DNA of 64,000 bases from Bacillota bacterium (GTDB lineage Bacteria; Bacillota; Clostridia; Lachnospirales; Bianqueaceae): contig JAFRUE010000002.1 in NCBI GenBank assembly GCA_017441925.1, positions 186,001 through 250,000 of the forward strand, given 5' to 3'. The stretch's first letter is position 1. Every line of letters begins with the position of its first letter. The notes under the pieces are model-generated. The model was not told where the DNA came from and did not search any database. It was given only the letters and a program-made list of their open reading frames with translations. Below, piece after piece: positions 52,984-61,536 of the stretch. A program made the position numbers and the translations under genes.

Positions 52984-55422
52984 TTATGTCCAGTTCAGAA
53001 TATCCGCGGGCATCGTGTCTTCTGTCAGGAATGTGACATATCCCTGCAGCGAAGCTGCCTTTTCCTTGAGCATTTTTGAATGATAATTGACGAAGATCCG
53101 GCTCCGCACGCGGCCGTTTTTCGCCTCCTGTATCAGGTTGGCGCCGGCTGAATTACCGTCAAGCGCGAGCAGAACGGACGAGCGGCCCTTAAAGATCTCA
53201 TACGCGATGCTCTTGTAGAGGCCCATCCGGGACGGTTCGATCGCGACCCGCACCTTGACGTCCGCCTTGAGGATCCGCTGCTTCTCCTCTCTGCTGACCA
53301 TGGACGGGACAAATGCATAGACGGGGAAACGTCCCTTGTTCTGTTCGTACAGATATTTCTCATATCCATGGAACTGATGTCCGATGACAAAACAGATCCT
53401 GTCGGGATCGCCTTCTTCGAGCAGCCCGTCGATCAGACGCTTGATATGGCCAAGCATCACGGTCTTATGCTGATCGTTATTGAAACTCCCGCCTGCGAGG
53501 ATGACCGGGGTCCTGTCCGCAGGGATCGCCTCGATTCTGTCCCGGAAGACACCGGCAGAATCTTCCCTTTCCTCCTGAAGGAAGAGATCATCCTGCCTCC
53601 CGACAGAACCGCGGATCCGCTCCTCGAAGAAAGCACGGACGTCCGCCGTCCCGGCCGTTTTCTCAAAAGCCTTCTGTTTCTTCAGGAAATTCTGCAGGCT
53701 GATCCGGACGACGTGTTCCTCCGCCTGACGCATCTTCAGCAGATCGTCATGAGACAGATCCAGGAGTTTCTCCAGCGTCAGCTGCTCATCGATCGAATCG
53801 GTCCCGTAGATCCCGCAGCCGTCCGTCCCCTGCACACACATAACGCCGGCCCGCAGATACCGCTTCAACGGGTGCTTCTCGACTTTGCTCAGGTTGTTCA
53901 GACGGACATTCGACGTGATCTGGAATTCCAGCACGACGCGGTTCCGGACGATATCCTGGAGCAGCTGCCGGCCCTTAGGCGTCTTCAGATTGGACGTATA
54001 CAGACCATGTCCGATCCGCAGATGCGGCATTTTCTGTCTTTTGTCAAGCGAGCTCTCAACGGCCGCGATGGCGTTTGCGACGTTGTCCTTCAGACTGTCG
54101 TTCTCACCCGCATGGATCCGTATCACGAACGTCGGATCTTTCTTTGCGATCTGAACGATCCTTGCGATGACCGGCCTGATCTCGCGGATATCGTTGATCT
54201 CCTCGCCCAGAATGTCGCTCCCTGCCACATACGGATCGGCTGAAACCGCCTCAAGCACCTTCAGATTCTCGTTCAGATAATCGTTCGGTGCGATCCTGTC
54301 CTTAACGATCGTAAGCGGAATACGGCGGATACCCGCCAGGAAACGGATCATGACGCCGGTCTCCCGGTAGATCTCCGGCATGACCGCGTGCACTTCCGCA
54401 AGCATCCGCGCCGCGCCGTCCGGCTTCACCAGCGTCGTGTCGGAAATCTCGACATAGCTGATGCCCTGGTTCTGATAGCTCCTCGCGATCCACAGCAGCT
54501 TATCCTGGAAAATCGAATTCCCGGAAAATACCGCGCCGGCATGGTCCTCCATCATCTGCCGCGTGATCCGGCGGATATCCGGATCGGGGACAGCTGACGG
54601 ATCTTTCAGGCGGATCTTATAGCTGCACGGCTCGCCTTTCGTAAAAACGTAACGGTACAGATAGACTTTCTCCAGATTCGTAAAGACCGCCTGACCGTCT
54701 TTCAGTACTGCCAGCGACGCGCGGATCCTTGGGATATTATAGGCCGCTTCCTTCGCGTTATTCAGGATCAGGTCGGCAAAATTCAGATATGTATGATCAT
54801 CGATCCTCCGGTCCAGATACTTGCCGGTAAGCCCTGAATCCGCGTAAAGCGCCGCGGCTTTGGCGCGTTCTTTTTCCAGGAACTTAAGCTGCCGCGGCGA
54901 ACACTTCAGCTCCAGCTTTTTGATATAATACAATGGATAGCGGATCTGGTGGACAATACCGAGCGCGATCAGTGTGTCCGGGGACAGATTCGCGTTCATA
55001 TGCGTATGCAGGTCCGAACGGAACTTGCAGTCATCCAGAATGTACGTCTTAATGATCGTCTTCGCGTTGTCCAGCTGATAATCCTTGGTCTGGCTCATCA
55101 GTGTCTTGGAGATCGACGGCACCGAAGCCTTCATCTCGATCCTTCCGTCGGGATAAATATTGGCGACCTTGGTCCCGCCCAGCCGGAAAATATAGATCTT
55201 CTGGTTATACGCGTCGATATAGCACGGAACTTCGCCGCGGATGACCTTAAGACCGTTCTCGTCATCAGAAAGCGGCAGGCTGCACAGCCTCGCCAGATTG
55301 CTGATCAGATTGCCGGAATGGTGATTCGGGGTTGCAAGGACATAGTGCATCCTCTCTCCCTGCCGGTCCAGCGTTACGATCATGTCTTTCTCTTTATCCA
55401 GATAGAACTGACCAAAAAACAT
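52984..55422 (-). CDS. Large adenosine-deaminase-like protein with C-terminal Rossmann/SLOG-like domain
   Basis: 812 residues. Residues 1-125 are an unrecognised domain. The deaminase barrel (about 130-590) keeps all expected zinc and catalytic motifs: DLHTH (His139, His141), HAGE (437-440), GHG (471-473), TSN (503-505) and GTD (532-534). After a charged hinge, residues 638-812 begin ILAGGSFNND and contain FVIGHQFHGYEKYL and LALDGNSAGANLIQEA. The pattern suggests a nucleotide-binding Rossmann/SLOG-like domain. Housekeeping adenosine deaminases are only about 330-350 residues. A GGAGGG site precedes the ATG. A nucleotide-signal or defence-type deaminase (compare RdrB of RADAR) is conceivable, but no RdrA-like ATPase is adjacent. 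Confidence 0.8.
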   Translation of the reverse strand: MFFGQFYLDKEKDMIVTLDRQGERMHYVLATPNHHSGNLISNLARLCSLPLSDDENGLKVIRGEVPCYIDAYNQKIYIFRLGGTKVANIYPDGRIEMKASVPSISKTLMSQTKDYQLDNAKTIIKTYILDDCKFRSDLHTHMNANLSPDTLIALGIVHQIRYPLYYIKKLELKCSPRQLKFLEKERAKAAALYADSGLTGKYLDRRIDDHTYLNFADLILNNAKEAAYNIPRIRASLAVLKDGQAVFTNLEKVYLYRYVFTKGEPCSYKIRLKDPSAVPDPDIRRITRQMMEDHAGAVFSGNSIFQDKLLWIARSYQNQGISYVEISDTTLVKPDGAARMLAEVHAVMPEIYRETGVMIRFLAGIRRIPLTIVKDRIAPNDYLNENLKVLEAVSADPYVAGSDILGEEINDIREIRPVIARIVQIAKKDPTFVIRIHAGENDSLKDNVANAIAAVESSLDKRQKMPHLRIGHGLYTSNLKTPKGRQLLQDIVRNRVVLEFQITSNVRLNNLSKVEKHPLKRYLRAGVMCVQGTDGCGIYGTDSIDEQLTLEKLLDLSHDDLLKMRQAEEHVVRISLQNFLKKQKAFEKTAGTADVRAFFEERIRGSVGRQDDLFLQEEREDSAGVFRDRIEAIPADRTPVILAGGSFNNDQHKTVMLGHIKRLIDGLLEEGDPDRICFVIGHQFHGYEKYLYEQNKGRFPVYAFVPSMVSREEKQRILKADVKVRVAIEPSRMGLYKSIAYEIFKGRSSVLLALDGNSAGANLIQEAKNGRVRSRIFVNYHSKMLKEKAASLQGYVTFLTEDTMPADILNWT

Positions 55423-55436
55423 CGGTGCCCTCCAAA

Positions 55437-55829
55437 TTACAGCTTATATCCCGTCCCTGTAAACAGCGCGATCTCCCGTCCGGTATCATCCGTCACATCG
55501 ACCTGATAGACGCCTGTCGTGCGGCCGCTCTTGACGCGTTTGGAACGCGCAAAGAGCTTTGTCCCTTTTACCATGCTGAGGAACTGAATATCGACCGTTA
55601 TCGCGACCGTCGGGTTATGATCCGTATTTGCCGCTACCGCGAAAGCAAAATCCGCCAGCGTGTAGATCACGCCTCCCATTACTCCGCCGATCGCGTTGCG
55701 GTGGTCGTCCCGGATCGTCATCGCGCAGAGAGTGCTGTCCGGCGACCACTCCTCGATCGTCATTCCGTTTGCCGCCGCGAATGTGTCGTTTTTAAAGAAA
55801 GTCCTGACTTCTTCTATATCTCTGAACAT
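55437..55829 (-). CDS. PaaI-family hotdog thioesterase
   Basis: 130 residues with the hotdog core: NAIGGVMGGVIYTLADFAFAVAAN, the conserved H/D catalytic helix, and ALFTGTGYKL at the end. These enzymes hydrolyse acyl-CoA thioesters, with unknown substrate here. It is upstream of the deaminase-like gene by 14 nt, head of the run PaaI-deaminase-SIMPL-Pr6Pr-SMP-30-PAP2. Its ATG has AGAGGAGAAG. Confidence 0.88.
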   Translation of the reverse strand: MFRDIEEVRTFFKNDTFAAANGMTIEEWSPDSTLCAMTIRDDHRNAIGGVMGGVIYTLADFAFAVAANTDHNPTVAITVDIQFLSMVKGTKLFARSKRVKSGRTTGVYQVDVTDDTGREIALFTGTGYKL

Positions 55830-55852
55830 TTTCTTCTCCTCTATAATATCCT

Positions 55853-55881
55853 TTGATTATCCGACCTGCTTGTGGTATGAT
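55853..55881 (+). promoter_or_regulatory. Promoter of the second Gfo/Idh/MocA operon
   Basis: TTGATT (55853-55858), 17 nt, TATGAT (55876-55881); AGGAGG at 55898-55903 precedes the ATG. Confidence 0.7.
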
Positions 55882-55911
55882 GGGATTACAAACACACAGG
55901 AGGTCACATTT

Positions 55912-57006
55912 ATGGATAAGACTATACATCTTGGTATTATAGGCGCAGGCGCGATTACTGTCAATCCCGGACGGCATCTTGACTCGCTGAAAGAGCTCAA
56001 GGAAACCGACTGGGAGCTCACCGCGATCTGCGATGTTGTGCCTGGCCTCGCCGAGAAGGTCGCCGCTAAATACGGTTTCAGGAAATTCTATACGGATTAT
56101 CATGAAATGCTCGCCGATGACGATATCAATGCCATCACGATCAACACGCCGACCAATTCGCATTATCAGATCGCAGTGGACTGCCTTAAAGCCGGCAAGC
56201 ACGTCTATCTGGAGAAGCCCATCACGGTGAACGCGGCCGAGATGGAATCGCTGCTCAAAGTCGCGAACGCCAGTCCCGGCGTCTTCGTGGCCGGTTCCAA
56301 CGGGCTGTTCGAGCGGCAGATGTTCATGTTCAAGGATATGATCGACGCCGGCGAATTCGGCGACGTCTATATGGTCAGCGTTGACCGCGCGTCCAGCCGC
56401 CTGAACGCTTACGGCAAGCGCGACAATACGAAGCAGCGCACCAAGGCGGACAATACCGGTATCAGCAAACACAGCGCTTCCCATAACGTGGAATGGGCTC
56501 TGTTCCTTCTTGGCGATCCTAAGCCTGTCTCTGTCGTCGCGAAAGCTTATTACCAGGAGGGGAACACCACGATTCCGGAGTCGGAGCGTGTGGAGGACGA
56601 CGACGGATGCATCGCAATGGTCCTCTTCGACAACAACTCCAGCTTTACATATAAGGCATTCCGGGCGGCGCCTGCGCGCGACCGCTACGAGATGCGTGTC
56701 TACGGCGACAAAATGAGTCTGGAATATGACGTGGACCGCTGCTACAACGGCCATAAGAAAGGACTGTACGGTCCGGACTGCATCCGGATGTTCAAGAGGG
56801 ACGATTTTGTCGGGCAGTTTGAGATGAATCCGCATTATCCGGCGGAGCGCGGGCACGCGGCCATTTACAGGCACTTCTTTGACTGCATCCGCCGCGGAGA
56901 GAAGTCAACGATCTCGAACGGCGAGCGCGGGCTTGTGACCATGCGCATCATCGACGCGATCGAGGAATCCATCCGCCTGGGCGGGAAGCAGGTGATGCTG
57001 TCATGA
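55912..57006 (+). CDS. Gfo/Idh/MocA-family oxidoreductase
   Basis: 364 residues from the ATG at 55912; earlier codons in the same frame overlap the antisense PaaI gene and the promoter. GIIGAGAITVNPGRHL is the NAD(P) loop, INTPTNSHYQIAVDCLKAGKHVYLEKP the substrate-loop signature, and HSASHNVEWALFLLGD carries the catalytic His region. It probably oxidises or reduces a sugar, paired with the isomerase encoded directly behind it (ATGA overlap). Confidence 0.93.
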   Translation: MDKTIHLGIIGAGAITVNPGRHLDSLKELKETDWELTAICDVVPGLAEKVAAKYGFRKFYTDYHEMLADDDINAITINTPTNSHYQIAVDCLKAGKHVYLEKPITVNAAEMESLLKVANASPGVFVAGSNGLFERQMFMFKDMIDAGEFGDVYMVSVDRASSRLNAYGKRDNTKQRTKADNTGISKHSASHNVEWALFLLGDPKPVSVVAKAYYQEGNTTIPESERVEDDDGCIAMVLFDNNSSFTYKAFRAAPARDRYEMRVYGDKMSLEYDVDRCYNGHKKGLYGPDCIRMFKRDDFVGQFEMNPHYPAERGHAAIYRHFFDCIRRGEKSTISNGERGLVTMRIIDAIEESIRLGGKQVMLS

Positions 57007-57854
57007 TCCGTTGGAGCTGCCACAACGATAATTTCGGGAAGATACCGGCCGCGGACGCTTTCCGCTTCATCAAAATGCTGGACTATGACGCAGTCGACGT
57101 CTCGGTACGCGGCGCGGCGCCGTTTGAAGAGATCTACAGGGATCCGGAAGGATTCGGCGCGCAGATCCGCGGGCTTGCAGACGAAACAGGACTGGGCCTG
57201 AGCGAGCTCTTCGCGGGGACACTTTCCGTGGACGGACAGCCGGTCGTGCCGACTTCTCCCGAAGCCCCTGACTGCGATGCGCTGTACCGCGAATTTGACA
57301 AGGTTTTCCGGTTCTGCCGCAGCGCCGGGCTCGCGAGTATCATGACATCCGTCGGGAACGCACAGCCGGATGAGGATTTTGAGGCAAGCTTTGCGCGGGC
57401 CGGGCAGGTCCTCGAAAAACTGTCCCTGCAGGCCGCCGGTTACGGGCTGAAGCTCCACGTCGAGCCGACCCGCACGTCAATTCTGCAGGATCCCGGCAAA
57501 GCCGAGACTTTTATGCAGCTCGCGCCGCATCTTGGCTATACGCTTGACCTGCTGCACTACCAGATCAACGGGATCGGCGCAGAGCAGGTGGTCAAACTGC
57601 TGCCCTACTCCGGGCACCTGCACATCCGTCAGGCAAAACGCGATGTCGGCAAATGCGCCTATGAAGAAGGCGAGATCGATTATCAGGTCCTCGCCCGCGA
57701 GATCGTCCGGACCGGCTGGCAGGGCGACATCGCCAGTGAATTCTGGTGCGACGAAGCCATGACCCGCCGCGGGCTGCGGCCGGTCGAGCAAAATATCATC
57801 ATGCGATATGAATTCCGCCGCATGCTGCGCGAAGCCGGCTGTACGGATTGCTGA
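57003..57854 (+). CDS. Sugar phosphate isomerase/epimerase (xylose-isomerase-like TIM barrel)
   Basis: 283 residues. The TIM barrel ligands are visible as KLHVEPTRTS, YTLDLLHYQ, SGHLHIRQAKRD and IASEFWCDE, matching AP-endonuclease-2/xylose-isomerase-like enzymes. With the preceding dehydrogenase it forms a two-gene sugar-oxidation/epimerisation unit comparable to the one at 31-34 kb, but without the PmoA domain. Substrate unknown. Confidence 0.9.
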   Translation: MIRWSCHNDNFGKIPAADAFRFIKMLDYDAVDVSVRGAAPFEEIYRDPEGFGAQIRGLADETGLGLSELFAGTLSVDGQPVVPTSPEAPDCDALYREFDKVFRFCRSAGLASIMTSVGNAQPDEDFEASFARAGQVLEKLSLQAAGYGLKLHVEPTRTSILQDPGKAETFMQLAPHLGYTLDLLHYQINGIGAEQVVKLLPYSGHLHIRQAKRDVGKCAYEEGEIDYQVLAREIVRTGWQGDIASEFWCDEAMTRRGLRPVEQNIIMRYEFRRMLREAGCTDC

Positions 57855-57863
57855 TTTTGCCGT

Positions 57864-58649
57864 TCAGAATAATTCGTCCATGAGCAGATAGAATCTGATC
57901 TTCTCCCAGTCAGGTTCTATCTGCAGTTTTTTAAACAGCAGCATCGGGTCCGTATCCGGATAGATCCGGCCGCCGTAAACTCCCTCTGCATTGTGCTTCA
58001 GGCTCCGGTAACAAAGCGCGATGTCCCGCCATTTATCACCGATTCCGGTGTCACCGAGATCGATAAAACCGCTGATTCCTCCATTGTCCAGATAAATATT
58101 CGGCAGGCAGAAATCGCCGTGCGAAAGCACCGGCTCGTACGACGGGCGATGATCATACAACCACGCAAGCAGTTCCTCCGGATCACGGAACCCACCCGGC
58201 CCGAAAGTCTCTGGCTCCACGTTGTCCATGTCGACCAGGTGCCGCTCCACTCTGTACTTTGCCTCAGCCAGTTCCACATCGATGCTGCGCTCCCGCGGGC
58301 AGCCCGCTGTATCGACGTTCCAAAGCATATGCAGCGCCTCTGCAAGAAGCGTCGTCAGCTCATCCGGACGTTCCAGATAGTATTCATCGCAGGCCATCCG
58401 TCCCTGGACGCGGCTCATCAAAGTATAACTGAATCCGTCCTCCTCCGCATAGACGGCAATTACCGGAACGGGGATCCGTCCCTCAAGCCAGCGCATGACG
58501 GCAATGGTTTCAAGGTCCTCATGGCGTGTTTTTTCGATCTTCAGAACGTATTCGTCATACATCAGTACACGCGAACCGGACATTCCGGTAAGATTTTCTG
58601 TATATGTTTTGCCGGCAACAAACCCGGCAATTCTGTCAGGAAACTGCAT
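57864..58649 (-). CDS. APH(3')-family aminoglycoside phosphotransferase-like kinase
   Basis: 261 residues, the usual size. The eukaryotic-type kinase motifs are present: VLKIEK (Lys37), catalytic LSHGDFCLPN (Asp179) and metal-binding GFIDLGDTGIGDKWRDIAL (Asp197). The order and spacing are those of APH(3') enzymes, which phosphorylate the 3' hydroxyl of kanamycin-type drugs. Whether this chromosomal homologue confers resistance cannot be read from sequence. GAGGAAAAG precedes the ATG, with a good promoter at 58685-58713. It faces the isomerase gene tail to tail. Confidence 0.88.
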   Translation of the reverse strand: MQFPDRIAGFVAGKTYTENLTGMSGSRVLMYDEYVLKIEKTRHEDLETIAVMRWLEGRIPVPVIAVYAEEDGFSYTLMSRVQGRMACDEYYLERPDELTTLLAEALHMLWNVDTAGCPRERSIDVELAEAKYRVERHLVDMDNVEPETFGPGGFRDPEELLAWLYDHRPSYEPVLSHGDFCLPNIYLDNGGISGFIDLGDTGIGDKWRDIALCYRSLKHNAEGVYGGRIYPDTDPMLLFKKLQIEPDWEKIRFYLLMDELF

Positions 58650-58684
58650 TTTCTTTTCCTCGCAGCATAAATTGATGATACTCT

Positions 58685-58713
58685 ATTGTAATCGCTGCTG
58701 CAGGCATTGTCAA
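58685..58713 (-). promoter_or_regulatory. Promoter of the APH(3')-like gene
   Basis: Minus strand: TTGACA (58708-58713), 17 nt, TACAAT (58685-58690), about 40 nt upstream of the ATG. Confidence 0.75.
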
Positions 58714-59126
58714 TCACCGCCCTGCCCGGTCCTTCTCTGAGCCTTATTATTCGCCTTTTCCCAGCCTTGTCTCCATTCGTGTCAGCAGATCATCCATTTT
58801 TACAGAATACGTTCTGTTTTCTGACATACTATTTAATGTAATGTCAGCATTCTACTGATTCTTTACAAAAAACATCCGGACTCTGACACAATGGCGGGAT
58901 TGAGACTGACCTATTCCTATTCGTGTCAGCAATCAACGCATTTCTTTATAAACGCATTCAATTGCTGATAGACCGAAGAATATTCCTGTCAGGGACAGTT
59001 CTGCAAGAAAGACATAAAAACAGGACGACCGGCTTTGCAGCATCAATCGTCTCATTATGCAGGGGAATGCGATTTTCTCTTATTTTATGCCATAAAAACC
59101 ACACTATCCGCAAAAATGCAGGATTC
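58714..59126. other. Non-coding stretch with repeated TGTCAG motifs
   Basis: No credible reading frame on either strand outside the flanking genes. It holds ATTCGTGTCAGCA twice (58775 and 58919), GTTTTCTGACAT (58815), AATGTCAGCATT (58840), CTCTGACACA (58881) and CTGTCAGGGACAG (58987). Similar motifs recur around mnmA. Confidence 0.55.
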
Positions 59127-59876
59127 CTACGGCCAAAAAACACCCCTTGCGTGCAGCATCTGTTCGATTTCCACAAGGTCGATCCGCTTGCCGTGTGCAA
59201 CACTAATCAGCAGATCAACGCCGTCAACCAGATTATCATAACGATACCGCTCGTGTTTTCTATGCCAATCCTCCTGATAGCCGGCATCGTCCGGCAATCC
59301 AAGATGCTCATGATAAACAGGCTGCCCGTCAACAATATACTTAAAATCTGGATGAATATACCATCCTCCGATATAGGTCCGCGGTGCATACTCAAATCGT
59401 ACGCGATGCTTGTGCAGCATCTCGACGATCGCAGCCTCCGCCGTTGAACAGACATAGATCTTATTCGTATAATAGATATAATTATCAGCATATCGTCGGT
59501 CAATAATTGCCTGTTTCGCGGCAAGGCGCCGCCTATAGCCCGGAAGATGCCGTGAAGCCTTACGGATTCTTGTCAATGCCGCCCGGATCTGCTTTTTCTT
59601 TTTTAATAATTCAATCAGTTCTGCATTATAACGCAGTGAAAGATATCTGTCCTGCCGCACATGATAAACCGTTGTCTGCAGACTGTAATATACTCGCTGA
59701 CCGCGGCGCCGCACGGCAAGTGTCCCCCTTGGCAGAAACCGCAGTTCATACAGCAGTTTTGCGTGCATCGTTACCAAATCCTCGACCTCAAGTGCCTCAA
59801 TGTCAACCTCCGGCTTCGGCACAAGCAACTCCGCTATCTCCAGATAAGGCGTGGCAACAGTATCGTATAATTCCAT
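59127..59876 (-). CDS. Orphan protein with a putative PD-(D/E)XK nuclease-like core
   Basis: 249 residues; not a family I can name. The C-terminal half follows the restriction-endonuclease-like pattern: a helix with Glu147 (AEAAIVEML), RFEYAPRTYIGGWYIHPDF with Asp177, VYHEHLG with Glu190, then WHRKHERY with Lys207. This resembles nuclease domains found at helicase C-termini. The N-terminal 130 residues are basic and helical, as in a DNA- or RNA-binding arm. GGAGGGGG precedes the ATG. It stands alone between two stretches rich in TGTCAG motifs. Nuclease activity is an inference. Confidence 0.6.
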   Translation of the reverse strand: MELYDTVATPYLEIAELLVPKPEVDIEALEVEDLVTMHAKLLYELRFLPRGTLAVRRRGQRVYYSLQTTVYHVRQDRYLSLRYNAELIELLKKKKQIRAALTRIRKASRHLPGYRRRLAAKQAIIDRRYADNYIYYTNKIYVCSTAEAAIVEMLHKHRVRFEYAPRTYIGGWYIHPDFKYIVDGQPVYHEHLGLPDDAGYQEDWHRKHERYRYDNLVDGVDLLISVAHGKRIDLVEIEQMLHARGVFWP

Positions 59877-60209
59877 TTACTATCCCCCTCCAAATAATCA
59901 TCTGCACCCTTATTATGTAACGATTTATGGATTTGGCTGGCGGAATTGAGATTATTCCGGAAAAAGTAATTCTTTCTCTGTCTTTTTCTATCTTGCTCTG
60001 TCAGAAAACTATGCTATAATGACTATATTCATAATATTCTCTGACAGAAAAAAGCAGTCAGAAAAATATGACCGCCTAAAATGTCAGAAAACCATTCACA
60101 AAAAACGATTTCCCATAAAAGTCTGACAGAATGGTTTTAGCAACAGTATAGTTTTGTGACAGTATCGTATAGCAACAGAAATAGAGTCATGCAGGAAAGG
60201 AGGCTTCCG
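59877..60209. other. Leader region of mnmA with TGTCAGAAAA motifs
   Basis: No gene. Besides the mnmA promoter it holds CTGTCAGAAAAC (59999, inside the promoter spacer), TCTGACAGAAAA (60037), AGTCAGAAAA (60056), TGTCAGAAAACC (60081) and GTCTGACAGAAT (60121). It also has ACAGTATCGTATA (60159-60171), identical to 59857-59869 in the 5' end of the nuclease-like gene. Confidence 0.55.
59993..60020 (+). promoter_or_regulatory. Promoter of mnmA
   Basis: TTGCTC (59993-59998), 16 nt, TATAAT (60015-60020) with extended TGC. The spacer contains TGTCAGAAAAC, so a regulator binding this motif would block it. The leader to the ATG is about 180 nt. Confidence 0.65.
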
Positions 60210-61244
60210 ATGAATAAAGTAGTTATCGGCATGTCTGGCGGCGTCGATTCTTCGGTATCCGCGCTATTGCTGCAGCAGCAGGGCTACAGCGTGATCGGCG
60301 TCACGATGGACTGCTGGGAAGGCGAGCTTGACGACGCCGAGGAAGCGCGCGCGATCGCCGATTTCCTTGGAATCCCGCACTACGTCATTGATTTCAAGGA
60401 TACTTTCCGCGAAAAAGTCATCAACCGCTTCATCGATGACTACAAGAACGGCCGCACGCCGAATCCCTGTATCGAATGCAACCGCTACGTCAAATGGGAA
60501 GTCCTCCGGCAGACGGCCGCCAGGCTTGGCGCGCAATATGTCGCGACCGGCCATTATGCCCAGATCGGCACGATGCCTAACGGCCGCCTGGCCATCCGCA
60601 ATTCTGCCACGGTGGAAAAAGACCAATCCTACGTCCTCTACCGCCTGACCCAAGAACAGCTCACAGGGACACTTTTCCCCGCCGGCGCATATTCCAAGCC
60701 GCAGATTCGCAAAATCGCCGAACAAGCCGGCCTCCCGGTCGCGTCCAAACCCGATAGTCAGGAAATCTGCTTCGTTCCGGGGACGGATTACGCAGGCTAC
60801 ATCGAGCGCCAGACCGGTTACGTGCCTGAACCAGGCAATTTCGTCACGCCGGACGGGACAGTTCTTGGCCGCCACAAAGGTATCATTCATTATACGGTCG
60901 GCCAGCGCAAAGGCCTTGAACTCGCTATGGGCCACCGCGTTTTCGTGAAGGAAATCCGTCCCGAAACCAACGAAGTCGTCATCGCCGAGCCGGAAGACCT
61001 GATCGCCGCTTCCGTCAGGATCCACGATCTTGCCTTCATGGGCTCGGATACTCTGACATCTGCTCCCAACGAAACCTGGCAAGCCAAGATCAATTACAAT
61101 CACCGCGGCTGCGGCTGCCGCGTCGAACGGACCGGTGAAGACGAGGTTCTGGTGACTTTTGCATCGCCGGTGCGGGTGGTGACCCCCGGTCAGTCGGTCG
61201 TCCTGTATCAGAACGGCTTCGTCATGGGCGGCGGCGTGATCTAA
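60210..61244 (+). CDS. mnmA: MnmA, tRNA-specific 2-thiouridylase
   Basis: 344 residues from the ATG at 60210 (AAAGGAGG site). The PP-loop GMSGGVDSS (7-15), catalytic Cys87 in NPCIECN and Cys187 in QEICFVPG, and KDQSYVLY are diagnostic. The enzyme makes 2-thiouridine at position 34 of Lys, Glu and Gln tRNAs using sulfur relayed from a cysteine desulfurase. No desulfurase gene is adjacent. It has its own promoter with an unusually long leader and a terminator at 61270-61306. Confidence 0.95.
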   Translation: MNKVVIGMSGGVDSSVSALLLQQQGYSVIGVTMDCWEGELDDAEEARAIADFLGIPHYVIDFKDTFREKVINRFIDDYKNGRTPNPCIECNRYVKWEVLRQTAARLGAQYVATGHYAQIGTMPNGRLAIRNSATVEKDQSYVLYRLTQEQLTGTLFPAGAYSKPQIRKIAEQAGLPVASKPDSQEICFVPGTDYAGYIERQTGYVPEPGNFVTPDGTVLGRHKGIIHYTVGQRKGLELAMGHRVFVKEIRPETNEVVIAEPEDLIAASVRIHDLAFMGSDTLTSAPNETWQAKINYNHRGCGCRVERTGEDEVLVTFASPVRVVTPGQSVVLYQNGFVMGGGVI

Positions 61245-61255
61245 AACGCCCTGTT

Positions 61256-61474
61256 TCAGCACAATACTACAGCCTTGCCTGAACATGTATCAAGCAAGGC
61301 TGTTTTCTGTTCTATAATTCTGTTCTGTAATTCTGTCAGAAAACCGTGAAAAACGACTGATTTCATTGTTTTCTCTGACACGTTCGGCGAGAATAGCGGC
61401 TGACCGGCCACGCAGATCATCGAGCAGTATTTCATCAGTTCCGCCCGGTATACGGTATTCAGTTCCGTGATCAT
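61256..61474 (-). CDS. Hypothetical 72-aa protein (doubtful)
   Basis: A 72-residue frame starting MITELNTVYRAELMKY at 61474 has GGAAGG 8 nt upstream, but no recognisable domain. Its last codons run through the mnmA terminator hairpin, and its middle covers TGTCAGAAAA-type repeats, so it may be chance or a gene remnant. Confidence 0.25.
   Translation of the reverse strand: MITELNTVYRAELMKYCSMICVAGQPLFSPNVSEKTMKSVVFHGFLTELQNRIIEQKTALLDTCSGKAVVLC
61270..61306 (+). terminator. Intrinsic terminator of mnmA
   Basis: Perfect 9-bp stem CAGCCTTGC/GCAAGGCTG (61270-61278, 61294-61302) with a 15-nt loop, then TTTT. Confidence 0.8.
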
Positions 61475-61536
61475 CAGCGCCTTCCTTTCCTGCGGCTTTC
61501 CGTTTGAGAAAGGCAAAGTGTTGTCAGTAATTTCCG

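Noticed and set aside
52984-55422. A RADAR defence system
   Set aside because: The deaminase-like protein is of RdrB-like size, but no RdrA-type AAA+ ATPase or accessory membrane gene is nearby; neighbours are SIMPL and thioesterase genes.
58923-59447. A 174-codon plus-strand open frame at the end of the nuclease-like gene
   Set aside because: Most of it is antisense to the better supported minus-strand gene, and no ribosome site precedes it.
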